The notes beneath the pieces are model-generated. The model was not told the DNA's origin and made no database searches. It worked only from the letters and a program-made list of their open reading frames with translations. Made by a program: the position numbers and the translations under genes. A stretch of 64,000 nucleotides of DNA, taken from positions 1 to 64,000 of the forward strand of contig JBFWNN010000017.1 of NCBI GenBank assembly GCA_050251035.1. The letters are read 5' to 3'. This document shows positions 24,379 to 32,447 of the stretch, one piece after another. The stretch comes from Taklimakanibacter sp050251035 (GTDB lineage Bacteria; Pseudomonadota; Alphaproteobacteria; Rhizobiales; Aestuariivirgaceae). Each line of letters opens with the position of its first letter. Position 1 is the stretch's first letter.

Positions 24379-25215
24379 ATGGCACCTGCAGGCCGCCCCT
24401 ATTGGAAAGGCTTCATCCGCCTCTCGCTCGTCCAGGTCGGCGTCCAGATCTTCAGCGCCGTCGAGCCGTCGAGCACCGGTCTCAACCAGATCCACAAGCC
24501 GTCCGGCAAGCGGGTGAGCTACACCAAGACCGTGCCCGGCATCGGCCCGGTGGAGGAAGCCGACATCGTCAAGGGCTACCAGGTGAGCGAGGACGTCTAT
24601 ATCGTGCTCGAGCCGGACGAGCTCGACGCGGTGCGCCTCGACAGCAAGAAGACGCTCGATCTGCAGGAGTTCGTGGCGGTCGAGGATATCGATCCGCGCT
24701 ATTTCGAGGCGCCCTATTATCTCATCCCCGAAGACGAGTTCCAGACCGAAGGCTATCGCGTGATCCAGGCGGCGCTGGCCGAAAAGCGCAAGCTCGGCCT
24801 GGGCCAGATCACCATGGGGGGCCGGGAATATCTGGCGGCGGTCGGCGCGCTCGAACAGGGCCTCGCCCTCTATATCCTGCGCTATGCCAATGAGATCCGG
24901 GCGGCCGACAAATATTTCGCCGACATCCCGGAAGCGAAGGTCGATCCCGAGATGGTCGACCTTGCCACCAAGCTGATCGCCGACAACACGTCGCAGTTCA
25001 ATCCCGGCCAGTTCCGCAACACCTATTCGGCGCGGCTGAACGAACTCGTCCAGCAGAAGGCCAAGGGCAAGAAGCTCGTCGTCAAGGCCGAGGAAGACCG
25101 CCCCAAGGGCTCGAATGTCGTCGACCTCATGGATGCGCTGCGCAAGAGCGTGAAGGGCGACAAATCCGGCGATAAGCCGTCGCCGGCCAAAAAGGGCGGC
25201 GGCCGCAAGAAATAA
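24379..25215 (+). CDS. ku: Ku protein (non-homologous end joining)
   Basis: A 278-residue bacterial Ku. The beta-barrel core starts at RPYWKGFIRLSLVQVGVQIF and continues through the family stretches VEEADIVKGYQV, LEPDELDAVRLDSKKTLDLQEFV and AEKRKLGLGQI. A Lys-rich C-terminal tail (about 235-278) is typical for DNA end binding and LigD recruitment. It forms homodimeric rings on double-strand breaks. No ligD is encoded in the window, so the ligase partner must be elsewhere. Confidence 0.95.
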   Translation: MAPAGRPYWKGFIRLSLVQVGVQIFSAVEPSSTGLNQIHKPSGKRVSYTKTVPGIGPVEEADIVKGYQVSEDVYIVLEPDELDAVRLDSKKTLDLQEFVAVEDIDPRYFEAPYYLIPEDEFQTEGYRVIQAALAEKRKLGLGQITMGGREYLAAVGALEQGLALYILRYANEIRAADKYFADIPEAKVDPEMVDLATKLIADNTSQFNPGQFRNTYSARLNELVQQKAKGKKLVVKAEEDRPKGSNVVDLMDALRKSVKGDKSGDKPSPAKKGGGRKK

Positions 25216-25228
25216 TATCTGCGATCGC

Positions 25229-25636
25229 TTAGGCCGTTCCGTGAGCCTCCAACGCCTTCCGGCGGAGAAGGTCGGCGATGTCGCTCCACAGCCGCGTCTC
25301 GCTGATCAGACCGGCGCGGATGCGGAAGCGATAGGCGAAGCGGACCTCCGAGAATTCGAGCCCGCCGGCCAGTTCGCCCGCCAGCGTGCCGGTGACATAG
25401 ATCACACCATCCGCCTCCGTGCCCAGCATGTCGCAATGCTCGATCTCGTGCCGCACCCAGCGATGCCGCTCCTTGGCCCAGCGGAACAGCGCGGCCGGCG
25501 ACTCGAAGCGCGTCGCGCCTGGATATTCGAGGAGCGCGTCCGCGGCGCTCATGCTTTGAACCGCGGCGGCATCGCTGGCCTGCATGGCGCCGAGATACGC
25601 TTCGATGAGCTGGCGCGGCTTGTCTCCTTCGATCAT
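25229..25636 (-). CDS. NTF2-like / SnoaL-type small protein
   Basis: A 135-residue protein with the alpha+beta cone-fold pattern of SnoaL/NTF2-like polyketide cyclases and dehydratases: an N-terminal helix with AYLGAMQASDAAAVQSM, then alternating strands including GVIYVTGTLAGEL and FAYRFRIRAGLISETRLW. The fold is used for small enzymes or binding proteins. It follows a flavin-dependent monooxygenase by twenty bases on the same strand and may act on its product. The catalytic role is not determinable from sequence. Confidence 0.72.
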   Translation of the reverse strand: MIEGDKPRQLIEAYLGAMQASDAAAVQSMSAADALLEYPGATRFESPAALFRWAKERHRWVRHEIEHCDMLGTEADGVIYVTGTLAGELAGGLEFSEVRFAYRFRIRAGLISETRLWSDIADLLRRKALEAHGTA

Positions 25637-25655
25637 GTCGACCTGTCCTTGTAGG

Positions 25656-26834
25656 TTAGAGCCGCGCGCCGTCCGGGACATCGAGCCCGAGCAGGATGCG
25701 GCCATAGATCTCGGCGCTCAAGTCCGGCTGGATGAGGAAATGCGTCGTCATCGCATGGATATCGCGAAACGACCGCTCGAGGGCGGTTCCTGCGGGAAGA
25801 AGGCCGCCGCCCGCCAGACGATAGGCGGCTTCAGCCGCGGCCAGCATGGTGCCGGCGATCTGACTGCAATGCGCCCGGTAGCGCGCCCGGTCGGCCATGG
25901 AGAAGGCCGCGCCCGTCGCGACGACGTCGTACATTTCGTCCGCATCGGCGATGAGCAGCGAAAAGGCCATGTCGGCCGCCGCTCGCGCCTGGCCGAGTTG
26001 GATCTGGGCGTAGGTCTCGTGCTTCGGTGCAGCGCCATTGCCCACTTTCGCCCTGGCGGCGAGGATTTCCGACACGAGGTCCAGCGCCCCGAAGCCCGCG
26101 CCGACGACCGGCGCCACCACCGACATCGCAAAAAGCGGATTGAGCGGCATGCTGTACATCGGATCCTGATGGAGCGGCGTGCCCGGCGCTATGCCGTTCT
26201 GCGCATCCGTCCATGAAATCGACCGATGAAGCGGCACGAAGGCGCGCTCCACATGGACGTCCTTGCTGCCGGTGCCGCGCATGCCGAGCACCTTCCAGCT
26301 CTCCTCGTCGACGGCAAGGCTTTGCCTCGGCAGGAGGAACAATCGCACATCAACCGACGTCGCGGCGTCGACCGGCGCCATGGCGATCGCCCAGGAGCAC
26401 AGATCGACGCCCGAGCCATAACGCCAGCAGCCGCTCACCTCGAAGCCCTCAGGCCGCGCGACCGCTTTGAGATTCCGTCCGGCGCCGCCCGTCATGACCG
26501 GCACGATGGGGTTGCCGCTTGCGAAGACCTCCTCCTGGGCGCGCGCCTCGAACAGGCCGACGATCCACGGCGATATGCCCATCAGGCCGAGAATCCACCC
26601 GGTCGAAGCGCAGGCGCGGCCGATCTGGCGGGCTACGCGCCAGAGATCGCCATGGCGAAGACCATAGCCGCCGAACCGCTTCGGCATGACGATGTTGAAG
26701 AAGCCGGCATCGATCAGGCGGCGCGCCGTCTCATCCGAAATCCTCCGGTTCCGCTCCGCGGCCTCGGCTTGCGCCTTGAGATAAGGCATCAAGCCATCGG
26801 CCCGGGCGATCAGCTCTTCTGCGGTCGGTGGCAT
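25656..26834 (-). CDS. Flavin-dependent monooxygenase of the acyl-CoA dehydrogenase fold
   Basis: A 392-residue protein of the group-D flavin monooxygenase type (HpaB/C2, HsaA, DszC relatives). It has N-terminal helices with RRLIDAGFFNIVMPKRFGGYG, a central beta region (GFEVSGCWRYGSGVDLCSWAI), and a C-terminal helical bundle. It lacks the acyl-CoA dehydrogenase catalytic Glu context and is instead paired with a flavin reductase gene at 27257-27763, which would supply reduced flavin. It probably hydroxylates an aromatic or heterocyclic compound. ATG 26834 is the natural family start. Confidence 0.83.
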   Translation of the reverse strand: MPPTAEELIARADGLMPYLKAQAEAAERNRRISDETARRLIDAGFFNIVMPKRFGGYGLRHGDLWRVARQIGRACASTGWILGLMGISPWIVGLFEARAQEEVFASGNPIVPVMTGGAGRNLKAVARPEGFEVSGCWRYGSGVDLCSWAIAMAPVDAATSVDVRLFLLPRQSLAVDEESWKVLGMRGTGSKDVHVERAFVPLHRSISWTDAQNGIAPGTPLHQDPMYSMPLNPLFAMSVVAPVVGAGFGALDLVSEILAARAKVGNGAAPKHETYAQIQLGQARAAADMAFSLLIADADEMYDVVATGAAFSMADRARYRAHCSQIAGTMLAAAEAAYRLAGGGLLPAGTALERSFRDIHAMTTHFLIQPDLSAEIYGRILLGLDVPDGARL

Positions 26835-26860
26835 TTTCAGCGCCCTGTTGTGTTGCGTGC

Positions 26861-27253
26861 TCAGTCGGCCTTCGCGGCGACGGCGTCGACCTCGATCAGC
26901 CATCCGGGGGCCGCGAGCGCCGAGACGACGACTGTCGTCATTGCCGGCCGCGCTCCCGCCAGATGACGCGCGCGGATGCCGGCGAAGACCGGAATGTGCT
27001 CGACCTTGAGAAAATAGGCATTGAGCTTGACGAGATCGGCGAAGCTCATGCCGGCCTCGGCCAGCACCGCCGCCATGTTCGTCATGACGAGCTCGGACTG
27101 GCTTTCGATGTCCGCCGGTATCGATCCGTCCGGCGCCACGCCGAGCTGGCCCGACAGATGGAGCGTGCGCGACGTCGCCGCTATTTCCACCGCGTGCGAA
27201 TAGATGTTCTTGTAGGGCGGGGCGATCCGCGTGGGATTGAAGGTCTTGTTCAT
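26861..27253 (-). CDS. RidA-family protein
   Basis: A 130-residue RidA/YjgF/RutC trimeric fold protein with SGQLGVAPDG, a central helix around LVMTNMAAVLAEAG, and a C-terminal VVVSALAAPGWLIEVDAVA. Position 105 in the ridA-type Arg area reads ARPAMTTV, so the imine-deaminase Arg appears as R102. It may hydrolyse an unstable enamine or imine formed by the monooxygenase, as RutC does in pyrimidine breakdown. It lies between the flavin reductase and the monooxygenase genes with gaps of a few bases to twenty-six bases. Confidence 0.85.
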   Translation of the reverse strand: MNKTFNPTRIAPPYKNIYSHAVEIAATSRTLHLSGQLGVAPDGSIPADIESQSELVMTNMAAVLAEAGMSFADLVKLNAYFLKVEHIPVFAGIRARHLAGARPAMTTVVVSALAAPGWLIEVDAVAAKAD

Positions 27254-27256
27254 CGA

Positions 27257-27763
27257 TCAGCCTTTCATGCTGTGGTGGGAAGGGGTTTGGCCGAAGGCTG
27301 ACAGGCCGTAACGGCCGGCGTAATAGATCAAGGGTGCGGGCGCTTCTCCGGCTCCGTCCATGTCGAGAACGCGTCCGAGCACGATCGTGTGGTCGCCCGC
27401 CGGATGAAGCGCCGACAGCCGGCAGGCAAAGGAGGCGGTGCAGCCCTGCAGGATCGGGCAATCCTCCAGGGCCCGCCAGTCGACCGGAAGGCCTTCGATC
27501 ACGGCGCCGGCGAAATGCCGCGACACGTCTTCCTGCCCGCTCGCCAGAATGTTCACCGAGAAGCGCCTCGCCCGCTTCAGATGTCCGAGCGACCGACCGC
27601 GCTTGCGCACGCAGAAGAGCAGGAGAAGCGGATCGAGACTGACGGAGGTCAGGGAGTTCACCGTCATCCCGAGAGGGCCGTCCGGCCCGCTGAAGCCGAT
27701 GACGGCGACACCGGTGACGAACCGTCCCATCAGCTTGCGGTATGTCAGCTGGTCCTCGCTCAT
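27257..27763 (-). CDS. Flavin reductase domain protein (monooxygenase reductase component)
   Basis: A 168-residue FMN-binding split-barrel reductase (HpaC/RutF type) with MGRFVTGVAVIG, LGMTVNSLTSVSLDPLLLLFCV, and NILASGQEDVSRHFAG in family order. It reduces FMN or FAD with NAD(P)H and passes it to the monooxygenase encoded downstream. GGGAG six bases before ATG 27763 selects this start over one five codons earlier. It is the first gene of the minus-strand cluster and is divergent from a Crp/Fnr regulator. Confidence 0.9.
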   Translation of the reverse strand: MSEDQLTYRKLMGRFVTGVAVIGFSGPDGPLGMTVNSLTSVSLDPLLLLFCVRKRGRSLGHLKRARRFSVNILASGQEDVSRHFAGAVIEGLPVDWRALEDCPILQGCTASFACRLSALHPAGDHTIVLGRVLDMDGAGEAPAPLIYYAGRYGLSAFGQTPSHHSMKG

Positions 27764-27868
27764 TGCGATCTCTCCCATGTGCGAAGCGGACGGTAGCGAA
27801 AGGATCGGCGACGGGCTGTATCCAGCGATACGAAGGACGAAAAAGCCTTCTGCCGAAAGCCGCAGAGC

Positions 27869-27878
27869 TGTCGCGACA
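27869..27878. promoter_or_regulatory. Short palindrome in the divergent promoter region of the monooxygenase cluster
   Basis: TGTCGCGACA, a perfect ten-base palindrome, with a second partial copy (CTGTCGCCCGCGAG) about 32 bases downstream. It lies about 40 bases before the Crp/Fnr gene and about 105 bases before the flavin reductase gene. It is a possible site for the Crp/Fnr-type protein. Confidence 0.35.
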
Positions 27879-27918
27879 AGCGTCGCGCGTTTCGCTAAGA
27901 CTGTCGCCCGCGAGTGCC

Positions 27919-28587
27919 ATGATGAGAAAACTCTACGAGACCTGGCGGCCCTGGGGCCCGATCACGAAGGAGCTGACCGAAGCCGCGCGCTTCGGCAGCC
28001 GGATGCAGTTTCCGGCCGAAGCCCAGCTCTACCGGCAGGGCGATGTATCACCCTATTTCTTCTTCATCCTGTCCGGCCGGGTGCGGATTTCGATGACCGA
28101 CCGCGAGGGCAATGAATTTCTCATGGAGATCATGGGGCCGGATTCGATCTGCGGCGAAGGTGCCGCCTTCGACGGCCTGCCCCGATTTTCCTCGGCCACG
28201 GCGATCGAGGCGACGGAAGCGGTCCGTTTCGACACGCGGTCGTTGACCTCGGCCTTCGCGGACCGTCCGGCCCTGGCGATGGAGCTTCTGCGCATCACCA
28301 GCTTCAAGCAGAGGATCCTGGCGCTCAAGCTGCAAGGTCTCTCCTCCAACGATCCCAAGGAAAGAGTGTCGGAGCTGCTGGGCCGGCTGGCCCGGCTCTT
28401 CGCCACCAGGGACGGCGAACGCTGGGTGCTCAAGATCAGCCTGACCCATGACGAGATCGGCGGCATGACCGGTCTGTCGCGCGTGACCGTCACCCGGACG
28501 CTGAAATCCCTGCGCGCGGCCGGAAAATTGCAGATCGATGGCGACACCATCGTCCTCAATGATCCTAGCTGGGTGGACGGGGAGTAG
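27919..28587 (+). CDS. Crp/Fnr-family transcriptional regulator
   Basis: A 222-residue protein: a cyclic-nucleotide-binding-like barrel (about 15-125; VSPYFFFILSGRVRI and GPDSICGEGAAFDG), a long dimerisation helix, and a C-terminal winged HTH (LTHDEIGGMTGLSRVTVTRTLKSL). It has only one Cys and no N-terminal Cys cluster, so it is not an iron-sulfur oxygen sensor of the FNR type. Divergent from the flavin reductase/monooxygenase operon, it likely regulates it in response to a small effector. Confidence 0.88.
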   Translation: MMRKLYETWRPWGPITKELTEAARFGSRMQFPAEAQLYRQGDVSPYFFFILSGRVRISMTDREGNEFLMEIMGPDSICGEGAAFDGLPRFSSATAIEATEAVRFDTRSLTSAFADRPALAMELLRITSFKQRILALKLQGLSSNDPKERVSELLGRLARLFATRDGERWVLKISLTHDEIGGMTGLSRVTVTRTLKSLRAAGKLQIDGDTIVLNDPSWVDGE

Positions 28588-28603
28588 GCCCGGCGCGCCA
28601 CCT

Positions 28604-30193
28604 TCAACGCGCCTGACGGCGCTGTCGGTTCTCGTGAACGACCGCGCCGCGGATGACCGTCAGCTCGACGCCGCAGGACTCGAGCTCATCCGGCGCGCAG
28701 TGCAAGGGATCACGGTCGAGCACCGCCAGATCGGCACATGCACCGCGCTTCAGGACTCCGCGCTCGGCGCGATGGCCGAGAACCGCCGCGGCGCCCCGTG
28801 TATAGATCTCAAACCCCTGCTCGATCGTCAGGCTCTCGCCTTCGTTCAGCGGCAGCCCGCCGTCGCTCGCGCGCCGATGCGCGGCGGCTATCCCATAGAA
28901 GGGCGAGAGGGGCGTTGCCGGGGCATCGGAACTGCCCGCCACGGTGAAGCCGCGGTCGATCAGGCTTCGTCCGGGATAAAGTCCTCGCGCCCGGTCCTCG
29001 CCGATCGCATCGACAAAGCTGTCGCCCATGGCGCGCAGGAAGCCATATTGCGTCACGATGGCGGCCCGGCAGCGCAGCAGGCCGGCAAGCGCCCGCTCAT
29101 TCGGCATGGCCAGATGCTCGATGCGGGGCCGGCCGCATCCGGGCCGGTCTGCCGCGATCGCCTCGAGGGCGGCGGCGGCGGCGTAGATGCCCGCATCGCC
29201 AATGGCATGAACCGCGATCTCCCAGCCCGATGCCCGCGCCGCGCGGAATTCGGCGATGAGGCGCTCAGCCGGCTGCAGGAGAAGCCCGCGCCAATCCGAT
29301 ACGCCCTGATAGGGCCGTCCAAGTGCGGCCGTGCGGTTGCCGAGCGTGCCGTCGGCGAAGAACTTCAGCGTCCTGAGCTGCCAATCCAGATCTTCGACTG
29401 GCGTGATATCGGCGGCCGACGCCAGCTCGGCGGTGAGGCCCAGCATGAAATCCATCCGCAAGGGGAATGAGCCCCGTGCTCGGACGGCGGTCCAGGCCGA
29501 CCACTCGCGATCGAAGCCGGCCGTGAAGCCGACGGCGGCTTCCGAAACGCCCGTCACACCGCGCGACACATAGTCTTTCGCAACCGCCGCGAGCGAATCG
29601 GCCATCTCACCGCCCGGCGGGCCAGGCAGGAGCGCAAACAGCATGTCGGCCGCGCGCTCCCTGAGGACGCCGGTGGGCCGGCCATTGTCGGTCTCGACGA
29701 TGCCGCCCGTCACCTGCGGCATGGGCCGATCGAAGCCCAGCCGGGCGAGCGCTGCGGAATTGGCGACCGCCGTATGGCCGCACAGGCGCTTGAGCGCCGT
29801 GGGACGGCCGCCGCTGACGCGATCGAGCTCGTCGCGCGTCGGCAGCCGGCGCTCCGCCAGCCGGCGCTCATTGACGCCGATCGCCACGATCCACTCCGCA
29901 TCGCCGGCCGCATCGCGCAGCACGTCCAGGAGATCGGCGATCCGGCCGATGCCGAGCTTCGCGACGTCCAGGCGCAAGCGATCGTCAGCCATCCAATAGA
30001 GATGTGCATGCGCGTCGATGAGGCCCGGAATGACGGTGCGCCCACCGAGATCGATCACCCTGTCGGCCGGCGCCTCGGCCGCATCGTCCGCGAGCGAGAC
30101 GATCCTGCCGGCCCGGCAATGCAGCGACCGGGCCAAGGGCCGATCCGGATCGAAGGTCAGGATGCGGCCGTTCTTCAGGGTCAGCGAGTTCAC
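28604..30193 (-). CDS. Amidohydrolase-family protein, YtcJ-like
   Basis: A 529-residue amidohydrolase of the exoenzyme-regulatory AepA/YtcJ type. An N-terminal beta-sandwich strand is followed by the metal motif IDAHAHLYW (H62, H64). Later TIM-barrel elements include IAVHAIGDAGI and PRIEHLAMPNE with metal His residues, and the catalytic Asp is in VAGSSDAP. It hydrolyses an amide, formamide or cyclic amide. The start is GTG 30193 without a strong ribosome site. It is followed upstream by RidA and an ABC substrate-binding gene on the same strand, suggesting uptake and deamidation of a nitrogen compound. Confidence 0.86.
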   Translation of the reverse strand: MNSLTLKNGRILTFDPDRPLARSLHCRAGRIVSLADDAAEAPADRVIDLGGRTVIPGLIDAHAHLYWMADDRLRLDVAKLGIGRIADLLDVLRDAAGDAEWIVAIGVNERRLAERRLPTRDELDRVSGGRPTALKRLCGHTAVANSAALARLGFDRPMPQVTGGIVETDNGRPTGVLRERAADMLFALLPGPPGGEMADSLAAVAKDYVSRGVTGVSEAAVGFTAGFDREWSAWTAVRARGSFPLRMDFMLGLTAELASAADITPVEDLDWQLRTLKFFADGTLGNRTAALGRPYQGVSDWRGLLLQPAERLIAEFRAARASGWEIAVHAIGDAGIYAAAAALEAIAADRPGCGRPRIEHLAMPNERALAGLLRCRAAIVTQYGFLRAMGDSFVDAIGEDRARGLYPGRSLIDRGFTVAGSSDAPATPLSPFYGIAAAHRRASDGGLPLNEGESLTIEQGFEIYTRGAAAVLGHRAERGVLKRGACADLAVLDRDPLHCAPDELESCGVELTVIRGAVVHENRQRRQAR

Positions 30194-30204
30194 GGGCGGC
30201 GAGC

Positions 30205-30588
30205 TCAGCGCATGGCTTCGACATCGACCTCGATGAGATATTCAGGGCGTCCGAGGGCCGCCACGACCAGGAGCGTCCAGGGGGGCGCCGCTTCTCCGAC
30301 CCGCCGCTTGTGGACCTCGACATAGTCGCGGATGTTCTGCGTGCCCACGATGTAGCTGGTGACCTTGGTGATGTCCGCGATGCTCATGCCGGCCTCGGCC
30401 AGGATCGCCTCGATATTCGCCCAGGCAAGCTCGGCCTGGGCCACGGCCTCGCCCGGGACGGCGCCGCTCTTGTCGACACCCAGCTGTCCCGACATGCGCA
30501 GGATGGTCTGGGGCGAGTCGATCGCCACCGCATGAACATAGCTGTTGACCGGCGAATAGATATCTGGCGGGTTGATGATGCGGCGCAT
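30205..30588 (-). CDS. RidA-family protein
   Basis: A 127-residue RidA/YjgF protein, canonical length from ATG 30588 (GAGG five bases upstream, N-terminus MRRIINPPDIYSPVNSY). Family elements are MSGQLGVDKSGAVPG, EAILAEAGMSIADITKV, and a C-terminal RPEYLIEVDVEAM. It lies between the family-5 binding-protein gene and the amidohydrolase, each within 50 bases. The probable role is detoxifying reactive enamine/imine intermediates of the same pathway. An in-frame start at 30630 abuts the ribosome site and is unlikely. Confidence 0.84.
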   Translation of the reverse strand: MRRIINPPDIYSPVNSYVHAVAIDSPQTILRMSGQLGVDKSGAVPGEAVAQAELAWANIEAILAEAGMSIADITKVTSYIVGTQNIRDYVEVHKRRVGEAAPPWTLLVVAALGRPEYLIEVDVEAMR

Positions 30589-30634
30589 GTCTGCCTCGAG
30601 TTCACGTGTGGCGGCGGCGGGCTTTGTCATTCCT

Positions 30635-32221
30635 CTATTTCAGCCACCAGCGCGAATACAACCTGAATCCGTCCACCTCGTAATTCGGTGCGATCGGCCC
30701 ATGCCCGAGCTTGGTCGAATGGGCGGTCACATAGTTGTTGAACATGATGTTGATGAAGCCGCCGTCGTCGTGGATGAGCTGCTGCATCTCGGCATACATG
30801 CGGGCGCGTACCGCCGCGTCGGTCTCATCGCGCGCATCGGCCAAGAGCTCGTTGAATCGCGGATTGCGCCAGGACGTCTCGTTCCACGGCGCATCGGCGG
30901 CATAGACATAGCTCAGCGCCAGATCACAAGTCGGACGTCCCGCCCAATAGGTGGCGCAGAAATCCTTCTTGAGCCAGACATTGTCCCAGTAGCCGTCATT
31001 GGCTTCACGGACGACATTGACATCTATATTGGCGGCGGCCGCGCTTGCCTTGAAGAGCAGCGCAGCTTCCACCGCGCCCGAGAATGCCGTCTCCGATGTC
31101 GAGAGATCGAGCTTCAGACTGTCGAGGCCGGCCGACTTCAGGATATGACGGGCCTGGTCGGGATCGTAGCTGTGGACCGGTTGCGGATTGACGGCGAAGG
31201 GCACGCTGGGCGCGATCGGATTGTCATTGCCCACGGAGCCATAGCCATAGAGCACCTTCTGGAGGATGTCGTTGCGGTCGATGGCGAGCTTGAGCGCCCG
31301 GCGCACCTCCGGCCGGTCGAAGGGCGGGCGGGTCACGTTCATGGCGAAGCCGTAATGGCCATAGCCCGCGACGGCGTCGATGGCGATCGCCGGATTGCGC
31401 TTGAGCAAGGCCAGGGTCTTGAGATCCACCCGGTCGATATAATCGACTTCTCCCGTCTGGAGGGCATTGAGCCGCGCCGTCGTGTCCTGGATGGCGAGGA
31501 CCTCGACCGAATCGAACCAGACATCGCGATGATAGCGTTCGTTGCGCTTCAGTTTGGCGCCTATCCCATATTGGATGTGATCGAGCGCGAACGGCCCGGT
31601 GCGGTTGCCCGATTGCCAATCGGCATCGCCAGTGTCCGAGCGCGGCATGATCGGCAGCCGATAGTCGCCGACGATATAAGGGAAATCCGCATGGCCCGCC
31701 TTCAGCTCGAAGATCACATTCGCCCCGTCGGCCTTGATGTCGGCAATATGGGTCAGGAGCGTCCAGGCCGAGGATTTGGAGCCCTCCTTCATGTGATGCC
31801 GGAAGGAGGCGATCACATCCGCGGGCTCGAGGTCGCGGCCATCGTGAAACACGATCCCCTTGCGCAGTCTGAATATCCATTTACGCGCATTGTCGGCCGA
31901 CTCGAAGGATTGGGCGATGTCGGGCACGACGGCACCCAGGGCATCGACCTCGGTCAGGCTGTTGCTGAGCCCGCCCCAGCCGACCGTCTGCATGAAACGG
32001 TCGCTGTAGGTCCCGGGGTCGAGGCTGTCGGTGGTCGATCCCGCCGCAAGCCCGACGCGCAGATGGCCGCCCTTCTTCGGCTGTGACGCAGCCTCCTCGG
32101 CCGCAAGCCGTCCGCCGCCCGCCAGGGTCAGGCCCGCCGCGGCCATGCCGGCCAGGAGCTTTCGCCGGTCCATGATCGGACCTTGCCCTTGAGTTTTTCC
32201 CGCGAATGATCCCGACGCCAT
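30635..32221 (-). CDS. ABC transporter substrate-binding protein, family 5 (oligopeptide/amide type)
   Basis: A 528-residue exported protein. AGGAGG eight bases before ATG 32221 supports this start. An RR-containing segment (DRRKLLAGMAAAG) followed by a hydrophobic stretch resembles a Tat or Sec signal. The mature region begins KKGGHLRVGL, followed by the DppA/OppA pattern (WIFRLRKGIVFHDGRDLEPADV). It binds peptides, opines or related amides outside the membrane. No matching permease or ATPase genes are nearby, so it must share a transporter elsewhere or use a broken-up operon. Confidence 0.87.
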   Translation of the reverse strand: MASGSFAGKTQGQGPIMDRRKLLAGMAAAGLTLAGGGRLAAEEAASQPKKGGHLRVGLAAGSTTDSLDPGTYSDRFMQTVGWGGLSNSLTEVDALGAVVPDIAQSFESADNARKWIFRLRKGIVFHDGRDLEPADVIASFRHHMKEGSKSSAWTLLTHIADIKADGANVIFELKAGHADFPYIVGDYRLPIMPRSDTGDADWQSGNRTGPFALDHIQYGIGAKLKRNERYHRDVWFDSVEVLAIQDTTARLNALQTGEVDYIDRVDLKTLALLKRNPAIAIDAVAGYGHYGFAMNVTRPPFDRPEVRRALKLAIDRNDILQKVLYGYGSVGNDNPIAPSVPFAVNPQPVHSYDPDQARHILKSAGLDSLKLDLSTSETAFSGAVEAALLFKASAAAANIDVNVVREANDGYWDNVWLKKDFCATYWAGRPTCDLALSYVYAADAPWNETSWRNPRFNELLADARDETDAAVRARMYAEMQQLIHDDGGFINIMFNNYVTAHSTKLGHGPIAPNYEVDGFRLYSRWWLK

Positions 32222-32447
32222 GCTCGATCCCTCCTGAACAGGACCGACTGTGGCCAAATATGCCGCCGGCGTCAGTATCGCCGGATACAGGCCTGGAGGA
32301 ATTTCAGGATCAGCGCCACCCCAGCGTTCGACGGCGACTTCCCGCTTGCGGCAAGGCCGTGCGGGCGATACGAAATGTCGCCTTCAAAAGCCGTGCAAGC
32401 CATGGCCTTTTCCGGGATGATTGGGGGCAATCGAAGGAGATTTTCGT

